Shown here piece by piece: positions 8,739-15,593 of a DNA stretch of 47,174 nucleotides. The stretch covers positions 1 to 47,174 of the forward strand of contig CAJUBC010000012.1 in the NCBI GenBank assembly GCA_910584545.1, written 5' to 3'. This DNA comes from an uncultured Muribaculaceae bacterium (GTDB lineage: Bacteria; Bacteroidota; Bacteroidia; Bacteroidales; Muribaculaceae). Under the pieces are notes generated by a model that saw nothing but the letters and a program-made list of their open reading frames with translations, did no database searches and was not told the DNA's origin. Both the position numbers and the translations under genes were made by a program. Numbering within the stretch: position 1 is the first letter of the stretch; the number at the start of each line of letters is the position of its first letter.

Positions 8739-8776
8739 GTGGCGACCGAGAGAATATGACTGGAAGGAACCCGGAA

Positions 8777-8808
8777 TTTGTTATAATTGATGAAATGTGC
8801 TATATTTG
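8777..8808 (+). promoter_or_regulatory. Bacteroidota-type promoter for Rpn-type gene
   Basis: TTTG at 8777-8780 and TATATTTG at 8801-8808 with 20 bases between; the ATG of the Rpn-type gene follows at 8827, a leader of only about 12 bases. Confidence 0.65.
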
Positions 8809-8826
8809 TAAAAATTCTTCAAAGGT

Positions 8827-9840
8827 ATGGAGCAAGACAACACTTATATCCGGTTTGACTGGGCCATAAAGCATATCCTCCGCGACAAGGCCAATTTCGG
8901 CATCCTCGAGGGCCTCATCTCCGTGCTCCTCAACGAGGAGGTCCACATCGTTGAGCTGCTCGAGAGCGAGTCGAACCAGGAGTCGGACACCGACAGGTTC
9001 AACCGCGTGGACATCAAGGCCAAGAACAGCAAGGGCCACCTGATCATCGTCGAGGTGCAGCTCACACGCCAGCTCTATTACCTGCAGCGCATCCTCTACG
9101 GCACCTGCAAGGCCATCACCGAGCACATCAGCATCGGCGACAAGTACGACCAGGTTAAGAAGGTCTACTCCATCAGCATCCTCTACTGCGACTACGGCCA
9201 GGGCGACGACTACGTCTACCACGGCGAGACGCGGTTCAAGGGAATCCATACCGGCAACGACCTGTTGGTCAATACCAAGGAAGTGGGTGTGATCGTGCCC
9301 CATCTGCCGAGGGAGGTGTTCCCGGAGTACTATCTCGTGCGCGTGAATGTCTACGACAAGGTCCCGGAGACTCCTCTCGACGAATGGATGACATACCTCA
9401 AGACGGGCAGGGTCAAGGAGGACACGCGTACCCCCGGTTTGCAGGAGGTGAAGAAGAAACTACAGTATCTCTCTATGTCGCCGAAAGAGCGCCGCGCCTA
9501 CGACGCACACTTGGACACCATCATGGTGCAGAACGATGTGCTCGACACCGCCCATGACGAAGGCTACCAAGAGGGGCGGGAGGAGGGACTCGCAGCCGGA
9601 ATGAAACTGGGACTCGAGCGGGGTCTCGAGCAAGGACTCGAGCAAGGAATTCAGCAAGGTATAGAGCAAGGTATAGAGCAAGGGATTGAACAGGGTATCG
9701 AGCAAGGTATCGAGCAAGGTAAGGCGGAAAGCATCAGAGAAATGGCAAGAAAGCTTCTTGATGCAGGCGCCTCCGATGAAATGATACGGACTGTAACCGG
9801 ACTTTCCGCCGAAGAAATCAGCCGGCTCAGACCGCGGTAA
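8827..9840 (+). CDS. Rpn-family PD-(D/E)XK nuclease / transposase-like protein
   Basis: A 337-residue member of the Rpn (PF12784-type, recombination-promoting nuclease) family, common in many copies in Bacteroidales. The N-terminal block FDWAIKHILRDKANFGILEG is the family start (F-D-x-x-F/I-K). The nuclease core follows: Asp62 in RVDIKAK and Glu76-x-Gln78 in IIVEVQL, then the helix RQLYYLQRILYG. Residues about 185-240 form the usual linker (PETPLDEWMTYLKTG). From about 262 a run of GLEQ/GIEQ tetrapeptides leads into a C-terminal helical domain. Rpn proteins have DNA endonuclease activity and promote RecA-independent recombination; newer work links them to phage defence through variable C-termini. 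It has its own promoter and stands alone between two defence-like units. Confidence 0.85.
   Translation: MEQDNTYIRFDWAIKHILRDKANFGILEGLISVLLNEEVHIVELLESESNQESDTDRFNRVDIKAKNSKGHLIIVEVQLTRQLYYLQRILYGTCKAITEHISIGDKYDQVKKVYSISILYCDYGQGDDYVYHGETRFKGIHTGNDLLVNTKEVGVIVPHLPREVFPEYYLVRVNVYDKVPETPLDEWMTYLKTGRVKEDTRTPGLQEVKKKLQYLSMSPKERRAYDAHLDTIMVQNDVLDTAHDEGYQEGREEGLAAGMKLGLERGLEQGLEQGIQQGIEQGIEQGIEQGIEQGIEQGKAESIREMARKLLDAGASDEMIRTVTGLSAEEISRLRPR
9610..9720 (+). repeat. 12-base coding tandem repeat (GIEQ/GLEQ)
   Basis: About nine 12-base units of the type GGTATAGAGCAA / GGACTCGAGCAA encode GLER-GLEQ-GLEQ-GIQQ-(GIEQ)x5. The units are in frame, so gain or loss of a copy changes length without breaking the gene. 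The third-position changes between copies show it is not freshly expanded, apart from two pairs of identical neighbours. Confidence 0.9.
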
Positions 9841-9876
9841 GATGTTTTCTTGTTTTTTCAGCTTCCGGGAACCGAA

Positions 9877-9908
9877 TTTGTAGATGTCGGATTTTTGTTG
9901 TAATTTTG
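9877..9908 (+). promoter_or_regulatory. Promoter of OLD-like ATPase gene (shared cassette)
   Basis: TTTG at 9877-9880, 20 bases, TAATTTTG at 9901-9908. The surrounding 37 bases (from GAATTTG to TTTTGA) match the block at 13130-13165 at all but two positions. The ATG follows at 9936. Confidence 0.75.
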
Positions 9909-9935
9909 AACGGTGCTAATTCCGCTTTCTGAATC

Positions 9936-11051
9936 ATGAAAATCAATAGACTGTCTTATTGCAATAAAAGAACGGGTTGGAATCTCGATAATCTCATGCT
10001 GAAGGATCTCAATCTGCTCGTGGGCGCGTCCGGCGTGGGGAAAACCCAGATTCTCCGTGCGATTCTGTCCTTAAAGAAAATCGCTGGCGGCAAATCAATC
10101 AACGGTGCCGAATGGACAGTGGAATTCAATCATAACGGCAAGGAGTACAGATGGGATGGAAAGTTCGATGCGGTCGAGACTTCTGATGACCTGATTCTTG
10201 ACGCTGATTCTCCAAAGGTGACTTTCGTAAAGGAGAGATTGATCTGTGACGGAGAAGTTTTGATTGAAAGAACAACGGATTCCCTATTGTACAAAGGAGA
10301 GAAAACCGTGAAGCTGGATGCTTCTGCAAGCGCGTTGAAACTTCTTAACGAAGAAGAGCCGATCAGACCGGTATATGAGGCGTTTGAGCACGTGTATGAG
10401 TTGGGAAACGACTACATGGGTGTAAGAATTCTGCCATATCTGGTTGAGGAATCTGATAAATTTGACAGTAAAGCCAAAATCAGCAAGATTCGTAATCTGT
10501 CTCCGATTGCTAAGCTGTATCTTCTAAAACAGCATGTTCCTGATTCTTTCAATAAAATTCGAGAGGATTTCATACAGTTGTTTAATAATGTCGAAGACAT
10601 TGATTTCGCATTGGGTGCATTCTTCAATGGGAAGACATTTCCAATCCTGAGAATCAAAGAGAGGGGAGTGGATTGCTGGATCCCGCAAAACGATATATCG
10701 GCAGGAATGCGCCGGTGTCTTTCGGAAATCATATCGCTCCATCTTGCCGATGACGGCGATGTGATCCTTGTGGATGAGTTTGAGAACAGTCTCGGCGTGA
10801 ATTGCATAGACGTGATGGCCGACAGTATCCTCTATCCGGAAGCCGACATACAGTTCATCATAACCAGCCACCATCCCTACATTATAAACAGCATCCCGTC
10901 GACGGCGTGGAAAATTGTCACACGCAACGGTAGCGAGGTGAAGACTTCGGATGCCGGCGATTTGGGAATCGACATCCATTCCAAGCATGATGCATTCATG
11001 CAACTGATGCAGAAGGATGCATTCACCCAAGGAGTATCGGAAGCGCGATGA
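9936..11051 (+). CDS. OLD/RloA-like AAA ATPase of a two-gene defence-type unit
   Basis: A 371-residue ABC/SMC-type ATPase of the AAA_15/AAA_21 group, as in OLD-like, RloA and retron- or Gabija-type defence ATPases. Walker A is GASGVGKT at 30-37, the ABC-like signature ISAGMRRCLSEI is near 250-262, Walker B is VILVDEFENSLG near 276-287, and the His loop IITSHHPYIINS is near 308-319. In this class the ATPase partners a nuclease or Toprim-like protein encoded next door. Here the next gene overlaps by four bases (ATGA at 11048-11051) and looks decayed, so the module is probably inactive. The sequence is visibly AT-richer than the neighbouring glycan genes. The exact system is not recognised. Confidence 0.75.
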   Translation: MKINRLSYCNKRTGWNLDNLMLKDLNLLVGASGVGKTQILRAILSLKKIAGGKSINGAEWTVEFNHNGKEYRWDGKFDAVETSDDLILDADSPKVTFVKERLICDGEVLIERTTDSLLYKGEKTVKLDASASALKLLNEEEPIRPVYEAFEHVYELGNDYMGVRILPYLVEESDKFDSKAKISKIRNLSPIAKLYLLKQHVPDSFNKIREDFIQLFNNVEDIDFALGAFFNGKTFPILRIKERGVDCWIPQNDISAGMRRCLSEIISLHLADDGDVILVDEFENSLGVNCIDVMADSILYPEADIQFIITSHHPYIINSIPSTAWKIVTRNGSEVKTSDAGDLGIDIHSKHDAFMQLMQKDAFTQGVSEAR

Positions 11052-11618
11052 ACGTATACATGGTAGTAGAGGGACGGCGCACGGAACCAAAGGTGTATCC
11101 GGCGTGGCTGTCGTTGCTGAAGCCTGATTTCAAAAGGGTGGATTCTCCGAAATTGATGACCGGAAATTCATATTATTTGTTCAGCGCCTGTGGTATTCCC
11201 GCCATATACAACCATATTGTCAATTCAGTGAAAGATATAGGGGAAATAGAATGTGATGTTCCGATAGAGGTGTTTGAAAAAGATATGCATGGACACATGG
11301 TTTCTTGGCAATCGAAAAGATTTCAAGCCTAATCCGCAGGATGAAAAGCTTTGTGAATATATAAGACATTACAATGTTTCGGAAGACGATCCGGAGCTTA
11401 TGGCGTGTCCCCCGGGAAGCAGGTTTGAGACAAAAGCACAGTTCCATTATGATTATCTTAGAAGGATGTTGCGCGAAAGGGGAGTGGTCTATTCCAAATC
11501 ATCGCCGAATCACGTCACAGAGAGTCATTATCTTGACAGATTGATTGCCCGTAATTTAACCACGGGACATATACCATCATTCGGTCGATGGTACGACTTT
11601 GTCATGAAAAATTTCTGA
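11048..11618 (+). pseudogene. Decayed RloB/Toprim-like partner of the ATPase
   Basis: Two ORFs in different frames appear to belong to one former gene. The first (11048-11332) starts MNVYMVVEGRRTEPKVYPAW, with the VEG-x-x-TE opening of Toprim/RloB/DUF4276-like proteins (first catalytic Glu). The second, from about 11274 to 11618, reads MDTWFLGNRKDFKPNPQD, then DDPELMACPPGS and ends IPSFGRWYDFVM, which matches the later half of such proteins (ETW-LGNR type). The stretch expected between them, which carries the conserved Asp pair, is missing, and the frame changes around 11274-11330. I read this as an internal deletion plus frameshift. The first half still overlaps the ATPase stop. Confidence 0.6.
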
Positions 11619-11740
11619 CAGAAAAAGCCTTTGCTTGAGGATTTGATTTTTGACCTCGGAATAGGTAGATTCTGAGGATATTATAGGGCGCAGGGCCGGA
11701 GGGCCCGGGCCCGTACTGAAATGTTGTGTCAGCGACTGCC

Positions 11741-11759
11741 CCGGATTCGGTGAATCCGG
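11741..11759. other. Perfect small inverted repeat in intergenic gap
   Basis: CCGGATTC-GGT-GAATCCGG forms an 8-bp hairpin with a 3-base loop. It lies in the 203-base gap between the decayed Toprim-like gene and the next glycosyltransferase; a GC-rich GGGCCGGAGGGCCCGGGCCC lies just upstream. No T-run follows, so a terminator is not supported. Confidence 0.4.
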
Positions 11760-11821
11760 TCGACAGGTCGGTCCGGTTTGTTGTGTGCCGGATCCAGGCA
11801 GCCGCATATTTCCTTTTTTTA

Positions 11822-12907
11822 ATGAAAGTAGCTGTCATCGGAACTCAGGGAGTCCCGGCGAGCTATGGAGGTTTCGAGTCTTTGGTCGAAAACCTCTTAG
11901 GAGCTAATTGCCCTGAGGATGTGGAATACACTGTATTCTGTAGCAAAAAGGACATGGATCCTTCCTTGTCCGAGTATAAAGGAGCCAAGCTCCGGTATGT
12001 GCCGCTTCATGCCAACGGAGCCCAGTCGATGCCTTACGACATGCTCTCCTTATGCAAGGCTGCCCATGGCTATGATGTGGTTCTGGTATTGGGTGTATCG
12101 GGATGCCTGTTTATGCCGGTGTTCGTCCGGATCACCCGCAGCAAGATCATTGTCAACATAGATGGCCTTGAGCACCGTCGCGATAAGTGGAGCCGTTTCG
12201 CCAAGTGGATTCTCCGGCACTCGGAGGCGATGGCGGTCCGGTATGCCGACGCGGTGGTGGCCGACAACAAGGGAATCCAGGACTATGTAAGCGAGACCTA
12301 CGGCCGTCCGTCGGAACTCATCGCGTACGGCGGCGATCATGTGCGTAAGAAACTCTCCGAGGAGTTCTGCCGCTCCACGCTGCGGCGTTACGGACTGGAA
12401 CGCGGCAACTATGCCATCACTGTCTGCCGTATCGAACCGGAGAATAACTCGCACCATATACTCGAGGCGTTCTCCCATACAGACCATCCGCTGATATTCA
12501 TCGGCAATTGGAACCACAGCGATTGGTCGCGACAGCTGAAGGAACGATATCAGGATTTCCCGAACATTCGGCTGGTGGATGCGGTCTACGACCTCGACAT
12601 ATTGTACGCGCTGCGCTCCAACGCCGGTATCTATGTGCATGGCCATAGCGCCGGAGGCACCAATCCGTCGCTTGTCGAGGCAATGTTTTTCGGAATTCCG
12701 ATCATCGCGTTCGACTGTGTCTACAACCGAGAGACCACCTTCAACCGCGCTGACTATTTCAAGGAGGAGAAGGAGCTGCGTTCGCTTCTTGACCGCGATG
12801 ATCTCAACGGCGCCGAGATGCGCGAGCTCGCGAAATCCCATTACACCTGGAGCCGCATAGCCGGCCAGTACGTCGGCCTATATCGCCGCCTTTGCGGCGA
12901 TAAGTAA
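11822..12907 (+). CDS. DUF1972-type (rhamnosyltransferase-like) GT4 glycosyltransferase
   Basis: A 361-residue GT-B glycosyltransferase with the DUF1972 N-terminus found in WchF/Cps2T-like rhamnosyltransferases. The start is MKVAVIGTQGVPASYGGFES, with the signature GTQGVPA-YGGFE, followed by LVLGVSGCLFMP and NIDGLEHRRDKW (about 113-125). The donor lobe has ITVCRIEPENNSHHILEAF (about 200) and the YVHGHSAGGTNPSLVEAMFF motif (about 277-296). ATG at 11822 is preferred over the upstream in-frame ATG at 11726, whose extra 32 residues match nothing and precede the conserved start. It resumes the glycan pathway after the defence block; it may add the first or second sugar of the repeat unit. Confidence 0.85.
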   Translation: MKVAVIGTQGVPASYGGFESLVENLLGANCPEDVEYTVFCSKKDMDPSLSEYKGAKLRYVPLHANGAQSMPYDMLSLCKAAHGYDVVLVLGVSGCLFMPVFVRITRSKIIVNIDGLEHRRDKWSRFAKWILRHSEAMAVRYADAVVADNKGIQDYVSETYGRPSELIAYGGDHVRKKLSEEFCRSTLRRYGLERGNYAITVCRIEPENNSHHILEAFSHTDHPLIFIGNWNHSDWSRQLKERYQDFPNIRLVDAVYDLDILYALRSNAGIYVHGHSAGGTNPSLVEAMFFGIPIIAFDCVYNRETTFNRADYFKEEKELRSLLDRDDLNGAEMRELAKSHYTWSRIAGQYVGLYRRLCGDK

Positions 12908-12997
12908 TCGATAAGCAATCGATAAGTAATTTTGAATGTTGAATTTTGAATTTCGGCTGCGCACGATATTTGAACTTTATGGGCGGGTTGTTAATCT

Positions 12998-13096
12998 GCA
13001 GTCGTTGCAGTCGTTGCAGTCGTTGTGGGTTTGTAACCCACAACAGGGTTAGGTTTCTATGATTCTGCGGGTTACAACCACGCTGAGGCTGGAGGG
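12998..13096. repeat. Dispersed hairpin repeat, copy B, with 9-base triplication
   Basis: Three perfect copies of GCAGTCGTT (12998-13024) run into the hairpin TTGTGGGTT-TGT-AACCCACAA (13023-13043, 9-bp stem) and then a partial second half, GATTCTGCGGGTTACAACCACG, followed by GGCTGGAGGG. This is the main content of the 325-base gap 12908-13232, along with short ATCGATAAGTAA-type repeats at 12899-12930 just after the preceding stop and the promoter at 13133. Confidence 0.8.
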
Positions 13097-13132
13097 AATG
13101 GAGGCTGTTGTTTTGCTTAACGTGCAATCGAA

Positions 13133-13164
13133 TTTGCAGATGTCGGATTTTTGTAGTAATTTTG
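13133..13164 (+). promoter_or_regulatory. Promoter of the TIGR04255 cassette (shared cassette)
   Basis: TTTG at 13133-13136 and TAATTTTG at 13157-13164, spacing 20. Almost identical to the promoter block before the OLD-like ATPase. The first start codon is at 13233, so the leader is about 60 bases. Confidence 0.75.
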
Positions 13165-13232
13165 AGGCGGACAACTCCACCGTTACCGATGAATCGAGAT
13201 TGTATCCCGATTTGCATAATGAATTGTAACAA

Positions 13233-13958
13233 ATGATAACAAGCCCGTTCCCGCATATCGAAAGGCCTGATGAAGCATATCTAATGACATTCTTAGAGTC
13301 AGTCTCTTTGCAGATAACATATAATTCCGCACACGAGACTTTCGAGATCTTTAAGAAATTTTTTGACGGCTATACCGGGATGCTGGCGTTGGATGAGAAT
13401 CGTTATAAGGAGAAGAAGTTATCCTCTTTAAGAATAAAATCTGATAACGGTTTAGTTAGTTTGAAATTCGCCAAGGATTTTGTTGATTTCACAATAGATG
13501 GCAGCGTTTATGTGAGATTTGAAGAAATGTATGGGGATTTTTTGAAAGCTTTCTCCGATTTCTTGGAATCCATAGGTTCCGATGTAGTTGAAATGTCTAT
13601 TGACAAAGTCAACCTGTGGCCGATGCTGTCTGACAGCGATGATAACATAAATAGAGCTGTAAATGCGGTGTTTAAAGCTGATATGCTGACGGCAATCCCG
13701 ATGAAATCAAATGAAATGGCATCGGATGTGGCAAGCGTTCAGGATGTTGATGTGCTTGTGAAGTGGGGTCTGATGAAAGAGGGAGATGCGCAGGATTCGT
13801 GTATCTTTTTGGATACAAAGTCGGTATCGCGATATCCTTTCAAGGCTTCGGAATTATATGAAAGAGCCAATCATCAGAATCAGATTCTATATGATGTGTT
13901 CAGGTGGGCTGTCACTGATGATGTGATAAAGGCGATGCAAGGGAATTTGTTTAGCTAA
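13233..13958 (+). CDS. TIGR04255-family-like protein, first gene of a three-gene cassette
   Basis: A 241-residue soluble protein that resembles the sporadically distributed TIGR04255 family: an early strand block VSLQITYNS, a middle strand LVSLKFAKDFVDFTIDG, and VEMSIDKVNLWPM (about 118-130), where the family has its conserved R-x-x-N-like strand. Residues 180-200 (DAQDSCIFLDTKSV) match the late CxLDxD-type strand, followed by a C-terminal helix ending VFRWAVTDDVIKAMQGN. The biochemical role of the family is not established. It is followed 6 bases later by a second gene and then a third, all after one promoter. The region is AT-rich relative to the flanking glycan genes and is bracketed by two copies of the hairpin repeat, suggesting a mobile cassette. 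Confidence 0.55.
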   Translation: MITSPFPHIERPDEAYLMTFLESVSLQITYNSAHETFEIFKKFFDGYTGMLALDENRYKEKKLSSLRIKSDNGLVSLKFAKDFVDFTIDGSVYVRFEEMYGDFLKAFSDFLESIGSDVVEMSIDKVNLWPMLSDSDDNINRAVNAVFKADMLTAIPMKSNEMASDVASVQDVDVLVKWGLMKEGDAQDSCIFLDTKSVSRYPFKASELYERANHQNQILYDVFRWAVTDDVIKAMQGNLFS

Positions 13959-13964
13959 GGAAAG

Positions 13965-14534
13965 ATGTTTAGTTTTGATGACGCGAAATACAAGGTAAAG
14001 AAAACCACCAGGCAATGCAGGATTGTCGTGGGTGGAGTTGCCATGCTTGCGATAAGCGTGTCGTCTGTTCCGATGAATGCTTCTTTCAGATATGATGATT
14101 ATCCCTCAATTGCTAAGGAGTTGGTAGCAAAGGTTACTAATATTGATTCCCAAGGGTGGAAGATAGTTCTGACCAATTCTAAATATCAGGAATTAGAGCA
14201 GTTGCTTTTGCAGTTTAGGGAGTATTGCGATGATTGGGATGGCGAGGGAGCAAAGGCGGTTCAGCCTGATGCGATAAAAAACGTATCGGACATATTGAAC
14301 CGTCTGAAGTCCGATGACCTTCGTCTGCCCGATGATATTCTGCCTACGGAATTCGGGACTCTTTGTATAGAATGGTCTGACGGTCCGAGCGGTCAGCTTC
14401 TTAATGCTGAGATCTCCGAAGACCGCATGGCATTTTATTTTGACAGACCCGGTGAGAAACTGATTTCATATAGGCCTGATTCTTTCAACAGACAGAATCA
14501 GGACAATCTGTTGCGATTTGTGGCGCAGCTGTGA
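13965..14534 (+). CDS. Uncharacterised protein with DDWDGEGA motif, second gene of cassette
   Basis: A 189-residue protein I do not recognise. Residues about 20-40 (VVGGVAMLAISVSSVPMNA) are hydrophobic and could be one membrane anchor, weakly. Then comes a helix YQELEQLLLQFREYCDDWDG and the motif DDWDGEGAKAVQPDAI (about 86-101), a W-D-G-x-G pattern I associate with small proteins next to TIGR04255-like genes. The strands GTLCIEWSD and AEISEDRMAFYFDR follow. It sits 6 bases after the first cassette gene and 13 bases before the third, so the three are surely co-transcribed. Function unknown. Confidence 0.6.
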   Translation: MFSFDDAKYKVKKTTRQCRIVVGGVAMLAISVSSVPMNASFRYDDYPSIAKELVAKVTNIDSQGWKIVLTNSKYQELEQLLLQFREYCDDWDGEGAKAVQPDAIKNVSDILNRLKSDDLRLPDDILPTEFGTLCIEWSDGPSGQLLNAEISEDRMAFYFDRPGEKLISYRPDSFNRQNQDNLLRFVAQL

Positions 14535-14547
14535 AAAACCTGCGGTT

Positions 14548-15081
14548 ATGGCTGTGATATGCAACAAACCTCTGGGTCCTTTCGAATGGTTAGGTCGTAA
14601 TCTTGTTGAAACTCCAACCATTAATAAGCAGGGAGTAGTGAAGGACAAAGTGGTATATCCCAAGATGAAAGCCGATGAGGAACCCGGAAGGACACATCTC
14701 TTCACAAATAAACTGTCAGTAGTCAGGATTTGTCGTGGTAGCCATGAATCAGGATTCCCCTGGGAGGAACACCAGAGGATATGGGCATCCATGAATAAAA
14801 GCGCTACCATGAAGTTGAAAGGCTTTATGGCATGTAGCGTTAGTATGGTTGAATCGTCAGGATACAATGTGGTGCCGGCGGCTTCCGATAAGAATCCATA
14901 TCACGCACATATTATTATCCCGAACTATGATATTCCATATTTCGAAGGCGCGAGAATGATTAGCGATATATTGCCTGATGAGGTGAAGAAAAATCTGGAC
15001 CGATTGAGAGGTGTCATGACTCGCTTTATCATTGATCCGAAGGAACAGCGCGTCAATCCCTGCGACATCTGCAAAAAGTAA
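14548..15081 (+). CDS. Uncharacterised His-rich-motif protein, third gene of cassette
   Basis: A 177-residue soluble protein. The ATG at 14548 (MAVICNKPLGPF) is chosen because it lies 13 bases after the preceding stop; an upstream TTG at 14518 would overlap. Visible features are an N-terminal N-K-P-L-G-P-F-E block, LSVVRICRGSH near 55-65, and NPYHAHIIIPNYDI (about 118-131) with the H-x-H pair in a predicted beta strand. The C-terminus is helical with a closing CDICKK. The H-x-H in a strand could bind metal or be catalytic, but no known fold is recognised. Together with the two preceding genes it forms a compact three-gene unit behind a single promoter. Confidence 0.6.
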   Translation: MAVICNKPLGPFEWLGRNLVETPTINKQGVVKDKVVYPKMKADEEPGRTHLFTNKLSVVRICRGSHESGFPWEEHQRIWASMNKSATMKLKGFMACSVSMVESSGYNVVPAASDKNPYHAHIIIPNYDIPYFEGARMISDILPDEVKKNLDRLRGVMTRFIIDPKEQRVNPCDICKK

Positions 15082-15086
15082 GAGCC

Positions 15087-15160
15087 GTCGTTGTGAGTTT
15101 GTAACCCACGGCGGGTTAGATTTCTATGGTTCTGCGGGTTACAAACCCGCAGGGACTGGA
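15087..15160. repeat. Dispersed hairpin repeat, copy C
   Basis: GTCGTTGTGAGTTTGTAACC leads to the perfect hairpin CTGCGGGTT-ACA-AACCCGCAG (15132-15152, 9-bp stem) and GGACTGGA. Its first hairpin is imperfect, its second perfect, the reverse of copy B. It follows the third cassette gene by 6 bases. Confidence 0.8.
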
Positions 15161-15242
15161 GGAGAGCCCCGCAGAGACTGAAAAAGAAGACTGGAGGGAA
15201 TAAGGGACTGATCCTTTGTTTTTCCTGAAATTTCGGCTGAAA

Positions 15243-15274
15243 TTTGGAAATGCGGAGAAAAGATGTTAATTTTG
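15243..15274 (+). promoter_or_regulatory. Promoter of tRNA-Leu(CAA)
   Basis: TTTG at 15243-15246, 20 bases, TAATTTTG at 15267-15274. The mature tRNA begins at 15285, so transcription probably starts a few bases before it. Confidence 0.75.
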
Positions 15275-15284
15275 TCTGCTGTAA

Positions 15285-15369
15285 GCCCGGATGGCGGAAT
15301 CGGTAGACGCGCTGGTCTCAAACACCAGTGGAGCAATCCGTGCCGGTTCGACCCCGGCTCCGGGTACCA
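15285..15369 (+). tRNA. tRNA-Leu, anticodon CAA
   Basis: An 85-base cloverleaf with acceptor GCCCGGA pairing TCCGGGT (one G-U), D-arm region GGCGGAATCGGTAGACGC, anticodon arm CTGGT-CTCAAAC-ACCAG with anticodon CAA, a long class II variable arm (TGGAGCAATCCG region), T-arm CCGG-TTCGACC-CCGG, and an encoded CCA at 15367-15369. tRNA genes are common integration sites; here the accessory cassette ends just upstream and the second glycan block begins just downstream. Confidence 0.95.
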
Positions 15370-15370
15370 G

Positions 15371-15408
15371 ACCGTGGAGAAGTGCAATCTTCTTCACGGT
15401 TTTGTTTT
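15371..15408 (+). terminator. Terminator after tRNA-Leu(CAA)
   Basis: CCGTGGAGAAG (15372-15382), loop TGCAAT, CTTCTTCACGG (15389-15399), then TTTTGTTTT. The stem has one G-U pair. Confidence 0.8.
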
Positions 15409-15461
15409 GCCCTCCGGTGCTGTTTCCGGAGAATTTGTTGGGTTTTTCCGCGCGGATTTAT

Positions 15462-15469
15462 TAACTTTG
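15462..15469 (+). promoter_or_regulatory. -7 element (TAACTTTG) before glycan operon
   Basis: TAACTTTG matches the Bacteroidota -7 box; a consensus TTTG lies 24 bases upstream (15434) rather than 20, with GTTG at the better distance. It would give a leader of about 115 bases before 15594. Confidence 0.45.
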
Positions 15470-15593
15470 TAGGATATATGGGCATGTTATGTGTCTTTTT
15501 TATTATATGACATCTTTTTACTCGCTTGATTCTTAACGCAATACGGAATCTTGCGGGAATAGAGGGCATGCTCGTTCACTAATCCGCATACTT

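Noticed and set aside
11726..11821. Upstream in-frame extension of the DUF1972 glycosyltransferase (32 extra residues)
   Set aside because: The added residues cover a GC-rich intergenic stretch with an inverted repeat and match nothing; the conserved start MKVAVIGTQG begins at 11822.
12899..12930. ATCGATAAGTAA / AATCGATAAGCAATCG short repeats as a CRISPR or att site
   Set aside because: Only three imperfect 10-12 base units without spacers; too short for CRISPR, and no second copy flanking an island was found.
15285..15369. tRNA-Leu(CAA) as the attachment site of an integrated element
   Set aside because: No integrase gene and no repeat of the tRNA 3' end was found within the window, although the accessory cassette ends close by.
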